A stretch of 64,000 bases of DNA from positions 1-64,000 of the forward strand of contig NZ_BAAAEI010000008.1 of assembly GCF_039522935.1 (NCBI RefSeq), written 5' to 3'. The notes under the pieces were generated by a model, which did not search any database, was not told the DNA's origin, and saw nothing but the letters and a program-made list of their open reading frames with translations. Source of the DNA: Bowmanella denitrificans. GTDB taxonomy: Bacteria; Pseudomonadota; Gammaproteobacteria; Enterobacterales; Alteromonadaceae. Made by a program: the position numbers and the translations under genes. This document shows, piece after piece, positions 24,598 to 33,919 of this stretch (the first letter of the stretch is position 1; every line of letters starts with the position of its first letter).

Positions 24598-26019
24598 TTA
24601 CTTTTTCTTGGCCTTGGGATTAGGCAGATCGGTAATGCTGCCTTCAAAGATTTCAGACGCCAGACCGATTGATTCATTCAGGGTCGGGTGGGCGTGAATA
24701 GTCAGGGCCACATCTTCGGCATCCGCGCCCATTTCGATGGCCAGGCCAATTTCGCCCAGCATTTCACCGGCGTTGATACCCACAATAGCCCCACCTACTA
24801 CGCGACCACTGTCTTTTTCGAAGATCATCTTGGTCATGCCTTCGGTACGGCCAGAAGCGATTGCACGGCCAGACGCTGCCCATGGGAAGGTGGCAGTTTC
24901 AACACTGATACCTTTCTCTTTGGCTTCTTTCTCGGTCAGGCCAACCCAGGCAATTTCCGGATCGGTGTAAGCCACAGAAGGAATACAGCGCGGGTCAAAG
25001 TAGTGCTTCTTACCGGCAATCACTTCCGCTGCCACATGGCCTTCATGCACGGCTTTATGCGCCAGCATCGGCTGACCAACCAAATCGCCAATGGCATAAA
25101 TGTGGTTAACGTTGGTCTTCATCTGCTTATCAACGCTGATAAAGCCGCGCTCATCCACTTTCACGCCAGCTTTGTCGGCATCCAGCAGGCCACCATTCGG
25201 ACGACGCCCAACGGCTACCAGAACTTTGTCGTAACGTACTGCTTCGGCTGGGGCTTGTTTACCCTCAAAGCTGACATACAGGCCATCGTCTTTCGCTTCA
25301 ACGCCGGTCACTTTGGTTTCCAGCATCACGTTAAATTTGTCTTTAACGTACTTCTGATACACTTTGATGATGTCTTTGTCAGCCGCAGGTACCAACTGGT
25401 CCAGGAACTCAACCACGTCAATCTGTGAACCCAGCGCTTTATAGACTGTGCCCATTTCCAGACCGATAATACCGCCGCCCAACACCAGCATCTTCTCTGG
25501 AATATCTTTCATTTCCAGGGCGCCGGTGGAATCAATCACGCGCGCATCGTCCTTCGGAATAAATGGCAGCGAGACAGGCTCAGAGCCAGCCGCAATAATG
25601 GCATTATCGAACTGGATGGTGGTTTTACCCTCTTTACCTTCAACCACCAGCGTATTGCTGCCGGTGAATTTACCATAACCCTGAACGTGCTTAACTTTAC
25701 GCATTTTGGACATGCCGGACAGACCTTTAGTCAACTGTCCTACCACGCTGTCTTTCCAGGCGCGAACCTTGTCCAGATCAATCTGAGGCTCACCGAAGCT
25801 GACGCCATGGGCGGCCATATCGCGGGCATCATCGATCACTTTGGCCACGTGCAGCAGGGCTTTGGAAGGAATACAGCCCACGTTCAAACACACACCACCC
25901 AGGGTATCACGGGCGTCGACGATAACAGTTTCAATGCCTAAGTCAGCCGCACGGAACGCGGCGGAGTAACCACCTGGTCCTGCTCCCAGCACAACCAGTT
26001 GCGTTTTAATCTCGCTCAT
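24598..26019 (-). CDS. lpdA: Dihydrolipoyl dehydrogenase (E3)
   Basis: E3 reoxidises the dihydrolipoyl groups of pyruvate and 2-oxoglutarate dehydrogenase complexes with FAD and NAD+. The 473 residues show the FAD motif GAGPGGYSAAFRAADLG, the redox disulfide GGVCLNVGCIPSK, the NAD motif VLGGGIIGLEMGTVY and the C-terminal active-site HAHPTLNES. The ATG at 26019 is preferred because GAGGT precedes it. It follows aceF after an intergenic gap of nearly 200 bases that contains a palindromic repeat. Confidence 0.96.
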   Translation of the reverse strand: MSEIKTQLVVLGAGPGGYSAAFRAADLGIETVIVDARDTLGGVCLNVGCIPSKALLHVAKVIDDARDMAAHGVSFGEPQIDLDKVRAWKDSVVGQLTKGLSGMSKMRKVKHVQGYGKFTGSNTLVVEGKEGKTTIQFDNAIIAAGSEPVSLPFIPKDDARVIDSTGALEMKDIPEKMLVLGGGIIGLEMGTVYKALGSQIDVVEFLDQLVPAADKDIIKVYQKYVKDKFNVMLETKVTGVEAKDDGLYVSFEGKQAPAEAVRYDKVLVAVGRRPNGGLLDADKAGVKVDERGFISVDKQMKTNVNHIYAIGDLVGQPMLAHKAVHEGHVAAEVIAGKKHYFDPRCIPSVAYTDPEIAWVGLTEKEAKEKGISVETATFPWAASGRAIASGRTEGMTKMIFEKDSGRVVGGAIVGINAGEMLGEIGLAIEMGADAEDVALTIHAHPTLNESIGLASEIFEGSITDLPNPKAKKK

Positions 26020-26137
26020 TAGTGACCTCAATCGTTCAGGGGTAAAAGATAAATATTGTTCTATCCGTTTCAGACTGGCGGATTTTAACCAGCCAGCCCG
26101 CTATAAGCAAAAACAGACCTTAAAAATCTGACATTCA

Positions 26138-26202
26138 CCGCAGAGACACAATGGGCACAGAAATACGAACGAAGAAGTTCAGTGCTTTGTGTGCCTCTGC
26201 GG
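26138..26202. repeat. CCGCAGAG-type inverted repeat between aceF and lpdA
   Basis: CCGCAGAGACACA at 26138-26150 faces an imperfect reverse complement TGTGTGCCTCTGCGG at 26188-26202, about 37 bases apart. Similar CTCTGCGG/CCGCAGAG palindromes occur as dispersed intergenic repeats in many proteobacteria. It lies inside the operon, so it may form an mRNA hairpin that stabilises aceEF or tunes lpdA expression. Confidence 0.55.
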
Positions 26203-26212
26203 ATTAGCTTTT

Positions 26213-28171
26213 TTACAGCAGCATCTGGCGAATATCGCCCATCACGCTGCTCAGATGCACCGCAAAGCGCGCTGCCAAAACACCGTCAATAACCCGGTGA
26301 TCATAAGACAGCGACAACGGCAGCATCAGCCGAGGTTCAAATTCCTTACCATTCCATTTCGGTTTGATGTCGCTCTTCGACACACCCAGAATGGCCACGT
26401 CCGGGGCGTTAACGATAGGCGTAAAGGCCGTTCCGCCAACACCACCGAGACTGGAGATGGTAAAGCAGCTACCCTGCATATCGGCAGCCTTAAGCTTGCC
26501 TTCGCGCGCCTTGGCGCTGATCTCCATCAGCTCTTCAGACAGCTCCATAATGCCTTTTTTGTTGACATCACGTACCACGGGCACCACCAGACCATTGGGC
26601 GTGTCTACGGCAATGCCGATATGGATGTATTTCTTCATAATCAGGCTTTCACCTGACTCCGACAGCGAGCTGTTGAAAACCGGGTAGGCCTTCAATGCAT
26701 CGGCCACCGCTTTCATAATAAACACCAGCGGGGTGATTTTGACACCAAGCTTCTTCTTCTCAGCCAGTTGATTCTGTTCCTTACGGAACGCTTCCAGCTC
26801 AGTAATATCGGCTTCTTCAAACTGCGTCACATGCGGGATAGTGACCCAGTTGCGATGCAAATTGGGTCCAGACAACTTCTGGATTCGGGTCAGCGCCACT
26901 TCTTCCACTTCACCAAACTTGCTGAAGTCCACTTTGGGTGGGGCGATAACCTGCAAGCCACCAGCACCAGAAGATACCGCTGAGCCGGCACTGGCTTTGG
27001 GTCTGGACAGCTCGTATTTCACATAAGACTGCACATCTTCTTTAAGAATACGGCTTTTCGGACCACTGCCACTGACCTGTGACAAATCCACACCAAACTC
27101 ACGAGCCAGGCGACGCACCGCTGGTGATGCATGAACTTTACCACTTGGCTTGATTTCGCCAGCACTGGGGTGATGCGGCACTGGTGGCGGACGTGATGCA
27201 CTGGCAGGAGCAGCACTGGCTGCAGGCGCTTCTGCCGTTTGTGGCTTAGGCGCTGCCGATGGCGCAGACGTTGAACCTGTGGTTTCAATCAGCGCAATCA
27301 AACTCCCCTGACTGACCTTGTCGCCGGTTTTAATCTTCAACTCTTTGATGGTACCGGCAAAAGGTGCTGGCACATCCATGGTCGCCTTGTCGGTTTCCAG
27401 AGTAATCAGACCGGCTTCGGCTTCCACCTTATCCCCTACCGCGACCAGGACCTCGATAACATCCACATCTGAGGCATCGCCGATATCCGGTACCACGACT
27501 TCTTTCACTTCCGGCTCACCAGCAGGCGCTGCGGCTTGCTCGGAATTTGCAGCAGGTGCAGCGGAATCAGCAGATGTTGCCTCCCCCCCTGTACTCGCAC
27601 CCACTTCCAATAACAGAATCAAAGATCCTTCAGAGACTTTGTCTCCGGTTTTGACTTTCAGCTCTTTGATTGTACCTGCCTGTGGCGCTGGCACATCCAT
27701 GGTGGCCTTATCGGTTTCCAGGGTGATCAGACCGGTTTCGGCTTCCACCTTGTCACCCACAGCCACTAAGACGTCGATAACATCCACATCAGCGGCATCG
27801 CCGATATCCGGCACCTTCACTTCAATAACCTGGCTGCTGCCATTGGCTGGCGCGGCAGGAGCCGCTTCTTTTGGCGCGGGTTCAGCAGGGGCTTCCTGCT
27901 TAGCCGGAGCCTCATCCGCAGAGGCCGCAGCTTCGCCTGCTTCCACCTTCAGAATCAGCTTATCCTGACCAACCTTGTCGCCGACTTTCACCAGAATGTC
28001 TTTAACCGTACCGGCAAATGGTGCCGGAATGTCCATGCTGGCCTTGTCGCTTTCTACGGTAATCAGCGCCTGTTCGGCCTCGATCTGATCGCCAACGGCG
28101 ACACAGATCTCAATCACTTCTACTTCATCCCCGCCGACATCGGGAACCAGTACATCTTTCAAATTAGACAT
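26213..28171 (-). CDS. aceF: Pyruvate dehydrogenase complex E2, dihydrolipoyllysine acetyltransferase
   Basis: E2 forms the core of the complex and transfers acetyl groups to CoA. The 652 residues contain three lipoyl domains (about 3-75, 118-190, 222-296) each with a lipoylation motif (SDKASMD with Lys43, then two copies of TDKATMDVPAP), Ala/Pro-rich linkers, the peripheral-subunit-binding domain (about 340-377, SPAVRRLAREFGVDLSQV) and the catalytic domain with DHRVIDG near the end. Three lipoyl domains match the E. coli layout. It starts 15 bases after aceE. Confidence 0.96.
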   Translation of the reverse strand: MSNLKDVLVPDVGGDEVEVIEICVAVGDQIEAEQALITVESDKASMDIPAPFAGTVKDILVKVGDKVGQDKLILKVEAGEAAASADEAPAKQEAPAEPAPKEAAPAAPANGSSQVIEVKVPDIGDAADVDVIDVLVAVGDKVEAETGLITLETDKATMDVPAPQAGTIKELKVKTGDKVSEGSLILLLEVGASTGGEATSADSAAPAANSEQAAAPAGEPEVKEVVVPDIGDASDVDVIEVLVAVGDKVEAEAGLITLETDKATMDVPAPFAGTIKELKIKTGDKVSQGSLIALIETTGSTSAPSAAPKPQTAEAPAASAAPASASRPPPVPHHPSAGEIKPSGKVHASPAVRRLAREFGVDLSQVSGSGPKSRILKEDVQSYVKYELSRPKASAGSAVSSGAGGLQVIAPPKVDFSKFGEVEEVALTRIQKLSGPNLHRNWVTIPHVTQFEEADITELEAFRKEQNQLAEKKKLGVKITPLVFIMKAVADALKAYPVFNSSLSESGESLIMKKYIHIGIAVDTPNGLVVPVVRDVNKKGIMELSEELMEISAKAREGKLKAADMQGSCFTISSLGGVGGTAFTPIVNAPDVAILGVSKSDIKPKWNGKEFEPRLMLPLSLSYDHRVIDGVLAARFAVHLSSVMGDIRQMLL

Positions 28172-28185
28172 GCTCTTCCTCCCTA

Positions 28186-30858
28186 TCAGGCGTACAGCGG
28201 GTTAATCTTCTCGGCATCGATACCGAACTTGGCAATGGCATCGCTGACCGCCTTGCGCTCAATTTTACCGGCCTTAGCCAGTTCGTGCAGGCTGGCTACC
28301 ACGATATAGGCAGCATCCACCTCGAAATGACGACGCAGATTGGCGCGGCTGTCTGAACGCCCAAATCCGTCAGTGCCCAGCACTTTAAACTGCCCCGGTA
28401 CAAAAGCACGTACCTGATCGGCGTATGACTTCATATAGTCCGTTGCAGCAATGGTCGGGCCATCCACACCGGCATTCAGCACCTGGGTAATATAGGGCAC
28501 TTTTTCGTCAGCCTGCGGATGCAGCATATTGAAACGCTCACAGTCCAGACCATCGCGGGCCAGTTCGTTAAAGGACGGCACACTGTAAACCTCGGCACTG
28601 ATACCGTAGTCGGCACTCAGGATGCGCGCGGCTTCCTGTACCTGCAGTAAAATAGTACCTGAGCCCAGCAGTTTGACGCTGTGCTTAGCCTTGTCAGCCT
28701 GCTGGCTTTCCAGTTTATAAATACCTTTGATAATGCCTTCTTCCACACCTTCAGGCATGGCTGGCTGCGCGTAGTTTTCGTTCATTACCGTCAGGTAATA
28801 GAAAACATTTTCCTGCTGCTCGAACATACGGCGCATACCGTCCTGCACGATCACCGCCACTTCATAACCATAGGTCGGGTCATAGGTGATACAGTTAGGA
28901 ATACAACCTGCCTGAATATGGCTGTGGCCGTCCTGGTGCTGCAAGCCTTCACCATTTAGCGTGGTACGGCCAGCCGTTCCGCCGACCAGGAAGCCACGAC
29001 ATTGGCTGTCACCAGCAGCCCAGGCCAGATCGCCAACCCGCTGGAAACCAAACATGGAGTAGTAGATGTAGACCGGAATCATTGGCAGGTCGTTGGTGGA
29101 ATACGAGGTACCCGCCGCCAGCCAGGATGCCATGGCTCCCAGCTCGTTAATGCCTTCCTGCAGCACCTGGCCTTTCTTATCCTCACGGTAGTAGGCCACC
29201 TGATCGGCATCCTGCGGTTCGTATTTCTGCCCCTGGCTGGAATAAATACCCACCTGACGGAACAAGCCTTCCATACCAAAGGTACGGGCTTCGTCCGGAA
29301 TAATAGGCACAACCCGCTGACCAACCTGCTTGTCTTTCAGCATCGCGGTCAGTACCCGGACAAAGGCCATGGTGGTGGAGATTTCACGGTCACCGGAGCC
29401 TTTGGTAATGGCATCAAAGGCGCTTAATGCTGGCGCAGGTAGATTTTCGGCACTTTGCGGTTTACGCACCGGCATAAAACCATGCAAGGCCTCACGACGC
29501 TCACGCAGATATTTCATTTCCGGGCTGTCGTCGGCAAAACGGAAGTATGGCAGGTCCGCCAGCTTGTCATCCGCAACCGGAATATTGAAACGGTCACGGA
29601 AATGCTTGATGGCATCCATATCCATTTTCTTAACCTGGTGGGCAATGTTCTTGCCTTCACCGGCCGCGCCCATCCCATAGCCTTTGACGGTTTTGGCCAG
29701 AATCACCTGTGGGCGACCTTTGGTTTCGGTTGCACGTTTATAAGCGGCATACACCTTGACTGGATCGTGACCACCACGGTTCAGACGCCAGATGTCCTCA
29801 TCAGACATATTAGCCACCATTTCTTTCAGCTCAGGATATTTGCCGAAGAACTTCTCACGGGTGTAAGCGCCACCCTTGGCCTTGTAGTTCTGATATTCGC
29901 CGTCCACGGTTTCGTTCATCAGGTCAATCAGCTTGCCGGTGGTATCACGAGCAAACAGCGGATCCCAGTAACGGCCCCACAGTACCTTGAAGACTTCCCA
30001 GCCGGCGCCACGGAAGGTGCCTTCCAGTTCCTGCACAATCTTACCGTTGCCACGCACCGGGCCATCCAGACGTTGCAGGTTGCAGTTGATCACAAAGGTC
30101 AGGTTGTCCAGCCCTTCACGGGCAGCCAGGCCGATAGCACCCAGACTTTCCGGCTCGTCACATTCACCATCGCCGAGGAAGCACCAGACGCGCTGATCTG
30201 AACAATCCTTCAGGCCGCGATCGGTCAGATACTTAAGGAAGCGTGCAGTGTATATCGCCTGCATGGGCCCCAGGCCCATAGAAACGGTGGGGAACTGCCA
30301 GAAATCAGGCATCAACTTAGGATGCGGATAAGAAGACAGCCCCTGACCATCGGCTTCCTGGCGGAATAAATCCAGCTTATCTTCGCTCAGGCGACCCTCA
30401 ATAAAGGCGCGGGAATAGATGCCGGGTGAAACGTGCCCTTGAATAAACAGGAAATCACCGCCGTCTTTGGCATTGGGGGCGCGGAAGAAGTGGTTAAAGC
30501 CCACATCATAAAGCATGGCAGAGGACGCAAAACTGGAGATATGGCCGCCCAATTCCAAATCTTTCTTGGAAGCCCGCACCACCATCATCAGCGCATTCCA
30601 GCGGATCGCGCTACGAATTCTCGCTTCCATGGTCTGATCGCCAGGCATGGTAGGTTCCTGACCCGCCGGGATGGTATTGACATAGGCGGTGGTCGCCGTA
30701 TAGGGAAGATAGGCGCCACTACGACGGGCCTTCTCGATCAGTGATTCAAGCAGGAAATGGGCTCGTTCGGTACCTTCGTTTTCCAATACCGCCTCGAGTG
30801 CTTCAAGCCATTCTTGTGTTTCCTGGGGATCCACGTCTGGCTTAATCAGTTCTGCCAT
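28186..30858 (-). CDS. aceE: Pyruvate dehydrogenase complex E1, homodimeric type
   Basis: E1 decarboxylates pyruvate with thiamine diphosphate and acetylates the lipoyl groups of E2. The 890-residue chain is the gammaproteobacterial single-subunit type. The ThDP motif is visible as GDGECDEPES followed by INCNLQRLDGPVRGNGKI; the middle and C-terminal transketolase-like domains follow with PVYIYYSMFGFQRVGDLAWAAGD. The gene begins 82 bases after pdhR, in the conserved pdhR-aceE-aceF-lpdA order. Confidence 0.97.
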   Translation of the reverse strand: MAELIKPDVDPQETQEWLEALEAVLENEGTERAHFLLESLIEKARRSGAYLPYTATTAYVNTIPAGQEPTMPGDQTMEARIRSAIRWNALMMVVRASKKDLELGGHISSFASSAMLYDVGFNHFFRAPNAKDGGDFLFIQGHVSPGIYSRAFIEGRLSEDKLDLFRQEADGQGLSSYPHPKLMPDFWQFPTVSMGLGPMQAIYTARFLKYLTDRGLKDCSDQRVWCFLGDGECDEPESLGAIGLAAREGLDNLTFVINCNLQRLDGPVRGNGKIVQELEGTFRGAGWEVFKVLWGRYWDPLFARDTTGKLIDLMNETVDGEYQNYKAKGGAYTREKFFGKYPELKEMVANMSDEDIWRLNRGGHDPVKVYAAYKRATETKGRPQVILAKTVKGYGMGAAGEGKNIAHQVKKMDMDAIKHFRDRFNIPVADDKLADLPYFRFADDSPEMKYLRERREALHGFMPVRKPQSAENLPAPALSAFDAITKGSGDREISTTMAFVRVLTAMLKDKQVGQRVVPIIPDEARTFGMEGLFRQVGIYSSQGQKYEPQDADQVAYYREDKKGQVLQEGINELGAMASWLAAGTSYSTNDLPMIPVYIYYSMFGFQRVGDLAWAAGDSQCRGFLVGGTAGRTTLNGEGLQHQDGHSHIQAGCIPNCITYDPTYGYEVAVIVQDGMRRMFEQQENVFYYLTVMNENYAQPAMPEGVEEGIIKGIYKLESQQADKAKHSVKLLGSGTILLQVQEAARILSADYGISAEVYSVPSFNELARDGLDCERFNMLHPQADEKVPYITQVLNAGVDGPTIAATDYMKSYADQVRAFVPGQFKVLGTDGFGRSDSRANLRRHFEVDAAYIVVASLHELAKAGKIERKAVSDAIAKFGIDAEKINPLYA

Positions 30859-30941
30859 AGCGCTTTCCTTTAATTGGTGAATGAGGGCCAGTGGATAAAG
30901 ATAGTGTAAAACGCCGCTTTATCCGCCGACATTCTGTTGTT

Positions 30942-31703
30942 TTATTCTGGCATTTCAATGCGACGCAGAGTGCGCTGCATATTGGTATTCTGCCGGTTTA
31001 TATTGAGCAGGGTCTCTTCAATAAACGCCAAATGCTCATTGCTGGCCAGCCTGGCCTGGTCAGGGTCACTGGCCACAATCGCATCCAGTATTCTTACCCT
31101 TTGTCTGTCTATCTGTTCGCTTACATCAGGGTAAGCCGACAGCACTTCAAGGTTTCGCCTGATGTTATCCTTCAGCAGGGGCTGTAATCCCCTGAAAATA
31201 TGCAGCATGACCATATTGTGTGAGGCCTGGATCATTTCCAGATAAAAACTGGCCAGCGCCGATGCCTCGGCCTCAATATCCCGAACGCTTTGCTCCTGCA
31301 CCTGCTTAACGGCCGCATAAGCCTGGCGAATAGCCGCAATCTGCCGCTCATCGCCGCGCAGTGCCGCGTAATATGCCGCCATACCTTCCAGCGCTAAGCG
31401 GAACTCCAGTAAATCAAACTGGGATTCCGGCCGGGACGCAATCAGCTCCAGCAGCGGGGCATTTTCAAGCAACGCCAGTTTGGTCTGCACAAAAGTGCCA
31501 CCACCCTGCTTACGCACCACCAGCCCTTTCACTTCGAGCTTTTGAATCGCTTCGCGTAACGAAGGACGTGACACGGCAAAACGCTCGGCTAATTCGCGCT
31601 CAGAAGGCAAACGCTCGCCAGCGGCAAGCTTGCCGTCGAGGATCATGGACTCAAGCTGTTCCATAATCACTTCAGATAATTTTCTGGCGCGAATTCGTTG
31701 CAT
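30942..31703 (-). CDS. pdhR: Pyruvate dehydrogenase complex repressor PdhR
   Basis: GntR/FadR-family regulator that releases DNA on binding pyruvate. The 253 residues contain the winged-helix domain (about 5-75, with LPSERELAERFAVSRPSLREAI and LVVRKQGGGTFVQ, close to E. coli PdhR) and an all-helical FCD ligand domain (about 95-230). The ATG at 31703 is preferred over a TTG five codons upstream. It heads the pdh operon, and two GGT-N3-ACC palindromes upstream fit autoregulation. Confidence 0.93.
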   Translation of the reverse strand: MQRIRARKLSEVIMEQLESMILDGKLAAGERLPSERELAERFAVSRPSLREAIQKLEVKGLVVRKQGGGTFVQTKLALLENAPLLELIASRPESQFDLLEFRLALEGMAAYYAALRGDERQIAAIRQAYAAVKQVQEQSVRDIEAEASALASFYLEMIQASHNMVMLHIFRGLQPLLKDNIRRNLEVLSAYPDVSEQIDRQRVRILDAIVASDPDQARLASNEHLAFIEETLLNINRQNTNMQRTLRRIEMPE

Positions 31704-31716
31704 TAATCTCACAAAC

Positions 31717-31733
31717 AAATGGTAATACCAATT
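31717..31733. promoter_or_regulatory. PdhR operator, proximal
   Basis: AAATGGTAATACCAATT matches the known PdhR box pattern ATTGGT-N3-ACCAAT with one changed base. It lies 13 bases upstream of the pdhR start codon, just downstream of the likely -10 region, as in the E. coli promoter. Confidence 0.75.
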
Positions 31734-31851
31734 AACCTATTAGCATAGTGCAAAAGCCCAAACAGGTAAAACAAAAGATCCACAGCCTGGCAGCTGTCAT
31801 CATTTAATCAATAGAGTTACGTTAAATGGGCGAAAAGACTGGCCCAGAAGC

Positions 31852-31867
31852 AATGGTAAGACCAATT
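31852..31867. promoter_or_regulatory. PdhR operator, distal
   Basis: AATGGTAAGACCAATT is a second GGT-N3-ACC palindrome, centred 134 bases upstream of the proximal one. Paired sites could support cooperative binding or looping; inferred from sequence only. Confidence 0.6.
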
Positions 31868-31944
31868 TAATCAAGGAAAATAAGCGACGCACCTGAACAA
31901 CGCACAACTGATCGGATCAGTGTGAAATACGACCTTGGGATAAT

Positions 31945-31967
31945 GGACACAGCCCTCGGCTGTGTCC
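31945..31967 (-). terminator. Hairpin downstream of ampE
   Basis: Ten-base stem GGACACAGCC/GGCTGTGTCC with a three-base loop, eight bases after the ampE stop. The minus-strand sequence after it is only weakly T rich, so it is a possible terminator or mRNA 3' end. Confidence 0.55.
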
Positions 31968-31975
31968 TGAATTGT

Positions 31976-32800
31976 CTACCCTACAATACCAGCCAGCGTC
32001 AGCACAGCCACTATTACTAACAATAGCATCATATTGCGCTTCACCAACCTGACCATAGTGCATGGCTCATCAGAGCAGGTGAGTGTATCCGGTTCAATAT
32101 ACTCCGCCGCTTTTGCAACCTCAGTAGTCAGAGTGCGGGCCTGACTGCTGGGGTTAAACAGATGTCCAAGCCACACTGGTAAAGCACGGGAAAAATGCCC
32201 CACCACCAGCAGTCCCAGTGTGCCCAATCTGGCCGGTAACCAGTCCAGTCCTTCCATCAGTTTCTGCCAGCCAGTCAATTGCGACCACTGCTGTTGCTTC
32301 AGATAGCCCAGCATAGCGCGGCTAAGCACATAAAACATGGCACCGGCGCCACCAAAAACAATAAACCAGATACTGACAGCCATATAATGCCGATAGTTGA
32401 TCCAGACCAGACACTGACCAAAACTATTACCACTGTCACAGGGGTAACCCAACTGCTCCGCGTACAAGTGGCTGGCTTCGATATCACCACGGCTGGCGGC
32501 CTGTAAATACCCCCGGTAACTCTGGCGAAATTCCACACAGCCAATACAAACCATCAGCAATGCACAATCCAGGATCAGTTCAAGCAAAAACGCGTCCAAT
32601 TGCTGCAGAAGCACAAAAACCAGTAAGGAAGGTAGCAATACCGTGGCCAACAATTGGATAAAAGACGCGTCTTCCTTCAGTAATCCTCTGGCCTGTAAAA
32701 AGTGCTGATAACGGGCAACATAAAACTCCCATTGCCAGTACTGACTTTTTTGTGTGGCCCGCTCCAGGGCCAGCACCAACAACAAGCTAATTAATGTCAT
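31976..32800 (-). CDS. ampE: Regulatory signalling modulator protein AmpE
   Basis: AmpE is an inner-membrane protein encoded beside ampD, of unclear mechanism, linked to beta-lactamase regulation and cobalamin-related family members. The 274 residues have hydrophobic segments near 45-65, 67-85, 145-170 and at the C-terminus, with the family start MTLISLLLVLALERATQK and a WINYRHYMAVSIWFIVFG helix. The ATG overlaps the ampD stop (ATGA), indicating coupling. Confidence 0.9.
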   Translation of the reverse strand: MTLISLLLVLALERATQKSQYWQWEFYVARYQHFLQARGLLKEDASFIQLLATVLLPSLLVFVLLQQLDAFLLELILDCALLMVCIGCVEFRQSYRGYLQAASRGDIEASHLYAEQLGYPCDSGNSFGQCLVWINYRHYMAVSIWFIVFGGAGAMFYVLSRAMLGYLKQQQWSQLTGWQKLMEGLDWLPARLGTLGLLVVGHFSRALPVWLGHLFNPSSQARTLTTEVAKAAEYIEPDTLTCSDEPCTMVRLVKRNMMLLLVIVAVLTLAGIVG

Positions 32801-33348
32801 AACAATTCCCTTAACGCACCACGAAACTTCGGCCAATCAAAGGCAGGCCCCGGATCGGTCTTACGCCCCGGTGCAATATCACAATGCCCGACAATACGGC
32901 TAAGATTGATAGCCGGACAAATCTGCAATATCGCCCGGCTCAGATTGACCAGGCTTTGATATTGTTGTTGTTCATACGGCTGATTATCCGTGCCTTCCAG
33001 CTCTATACCCAGGCTGAAGTCATTGCAATTGCTCTGCCCCTGAAACACAGATTGTCCCGCATGCCATGCACGCTCGTAAACAGGTACATGCTGCACTATG
33101 TGGCCATCCCGGTAAATGACAAAATGACTGGATACCTGCAACCCACGCAAGCTGTCAAAACTTGGGTGACACGTGCAATCCAATGTACCGCTGAATAACG
33201 CTTCAATATAGGGTTGACCAAATTCCCCTGCCGGCAATGAGATGTTGTGGATGACCAGCAAGCTAATCGGCAAATGAGCGGGGCGCTGATTAAAATGCGG
33301 CGACGGGCAGCGGCGGGCTTGCTGATACCAGCCTTGTGCGTCAAACAT
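32797..33348 (-). CDS. ampD: 1,6-anhydro-N-acetylmuramyl-L-alanine amidase AmpD
   Basis: Cytosolic zinc amidase that removes the stem peptide from anhydromuropeptides in peptidoglycan recycling. The 183 residues have no signal peptide. Zinc ligands are in place: His34 in LLVIHNISLP, His155 in IVGHCDIAPGRKTDPG and Asp165, with Glu116 in LGIELEG as catalytic candidate. ampE follows with a four-base overlap. It is divergent from the retropepsin-like gene. Confidence 0.95.
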   Translation of the reverse strand: MFDAQGWYQQARRCPSPHFNQRPAHLPISLLVIHNISLPAGEFGQPYIEALFSGTLDCTCHPSFDSLRGLQVSSHFVIYRDGHIVQHVPVYERAWHAGQSVFQGQSNCNDFSLGIELEGTDNQPYEQQQYQSLVNLSRAILQICPAINLSRIVGHCDIAPGRKTDPGPAFDWPKFRGALRELL

Positions 33349-33415
33349 AGGTGAAATTCCACAAGGGTTTTAGGTACTATAGCGCCACTGAGCACGCCTT
33401 GGAACAGGAGACAGT

Positions 33416-33907
33416 GTGGCGCGTTGGATGTGGATACTGGCCTGGGTCAGTGGTCTGGGGTTGTTAACCTTGCTGTTCGACAAGCAACTGGCTCGCCAGT
33501 TTAACCCCAATGACAACCCTGACAGCCTGGTGCAGGGCAATAGAGTGACGGTGGAGCTGAAACGCAATCGCCAGGGCCATTATGTGACCAGTGGCCTGAT
33601 TAACGGCCAACCGGTGATTTTCTTACTGGATACCGGTGCCACACAAGTATCGGTACCACAGCACCTGGCCGCTTATTTAGATTTACAGCCGGGCCGACGC
33701 CATCTGGTGAATACCGCCAACGGCAGAATTGAGGTGGCATCAACCCTTCTGGATAGCCTGCGAATTGGTGATATTGAGCTTAGAAATATCAGCGCCAACC
33801 TCAACCCTGGTATGCAATCAGACGATATTCTGCTGGGTATGAGCGCCCTTAAACAACTTGAATTCACACAGTCGGGGGACACATTGACCCTGACCTATGT
33901 CAACTGA
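33416..33907 (+). CDS. Retropepsin-like aspartic protease (TIGR02281-type, membrane anchored)
   Basis: A 163-residue protein with an N-terminal membrane anchor (about 4-21) and a single retropepsin-like domain: VIFLLDTGATQVSVP with active-site Asp72-Thr-Gly, then SDDILLGMSALKQLEF near the end. One DTG per chain means it would work as a dimer. Substrate unknown. It starts at a GTG with AGGAG five bases upstream and precedes nadC by 12 bases. Confidence 0.86.
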   Translation: MARWMWILAWVSGLGLLTLLFDKQLARQFNPNDNPDSLVQGNRVTVELKRNRQGHYVTSGLINGQPVIFLLDTGATQVSVPQHLAAYLDLQPGRRHLVNTANGRIEVASTLLDSLRIGDIELRNISANLNPGMQSDDILLGMSALKQLEFTQSGDTLTLTYVN

Positions 33908-33919
33908 CGAGACGATGAC

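Noticed and set aside
27318..27968. Plus-strand open frame rich in Ser/Thr/Ala
   Set aside because: It is the antisense of the repeated lipoyl domains of aceF; its internal repetition mirrors those domains.
30878..30895. Third PdhR box between pdhR and aceE
   Set aside because: Only a half site AATTGGT is present; the ACC half is missing.
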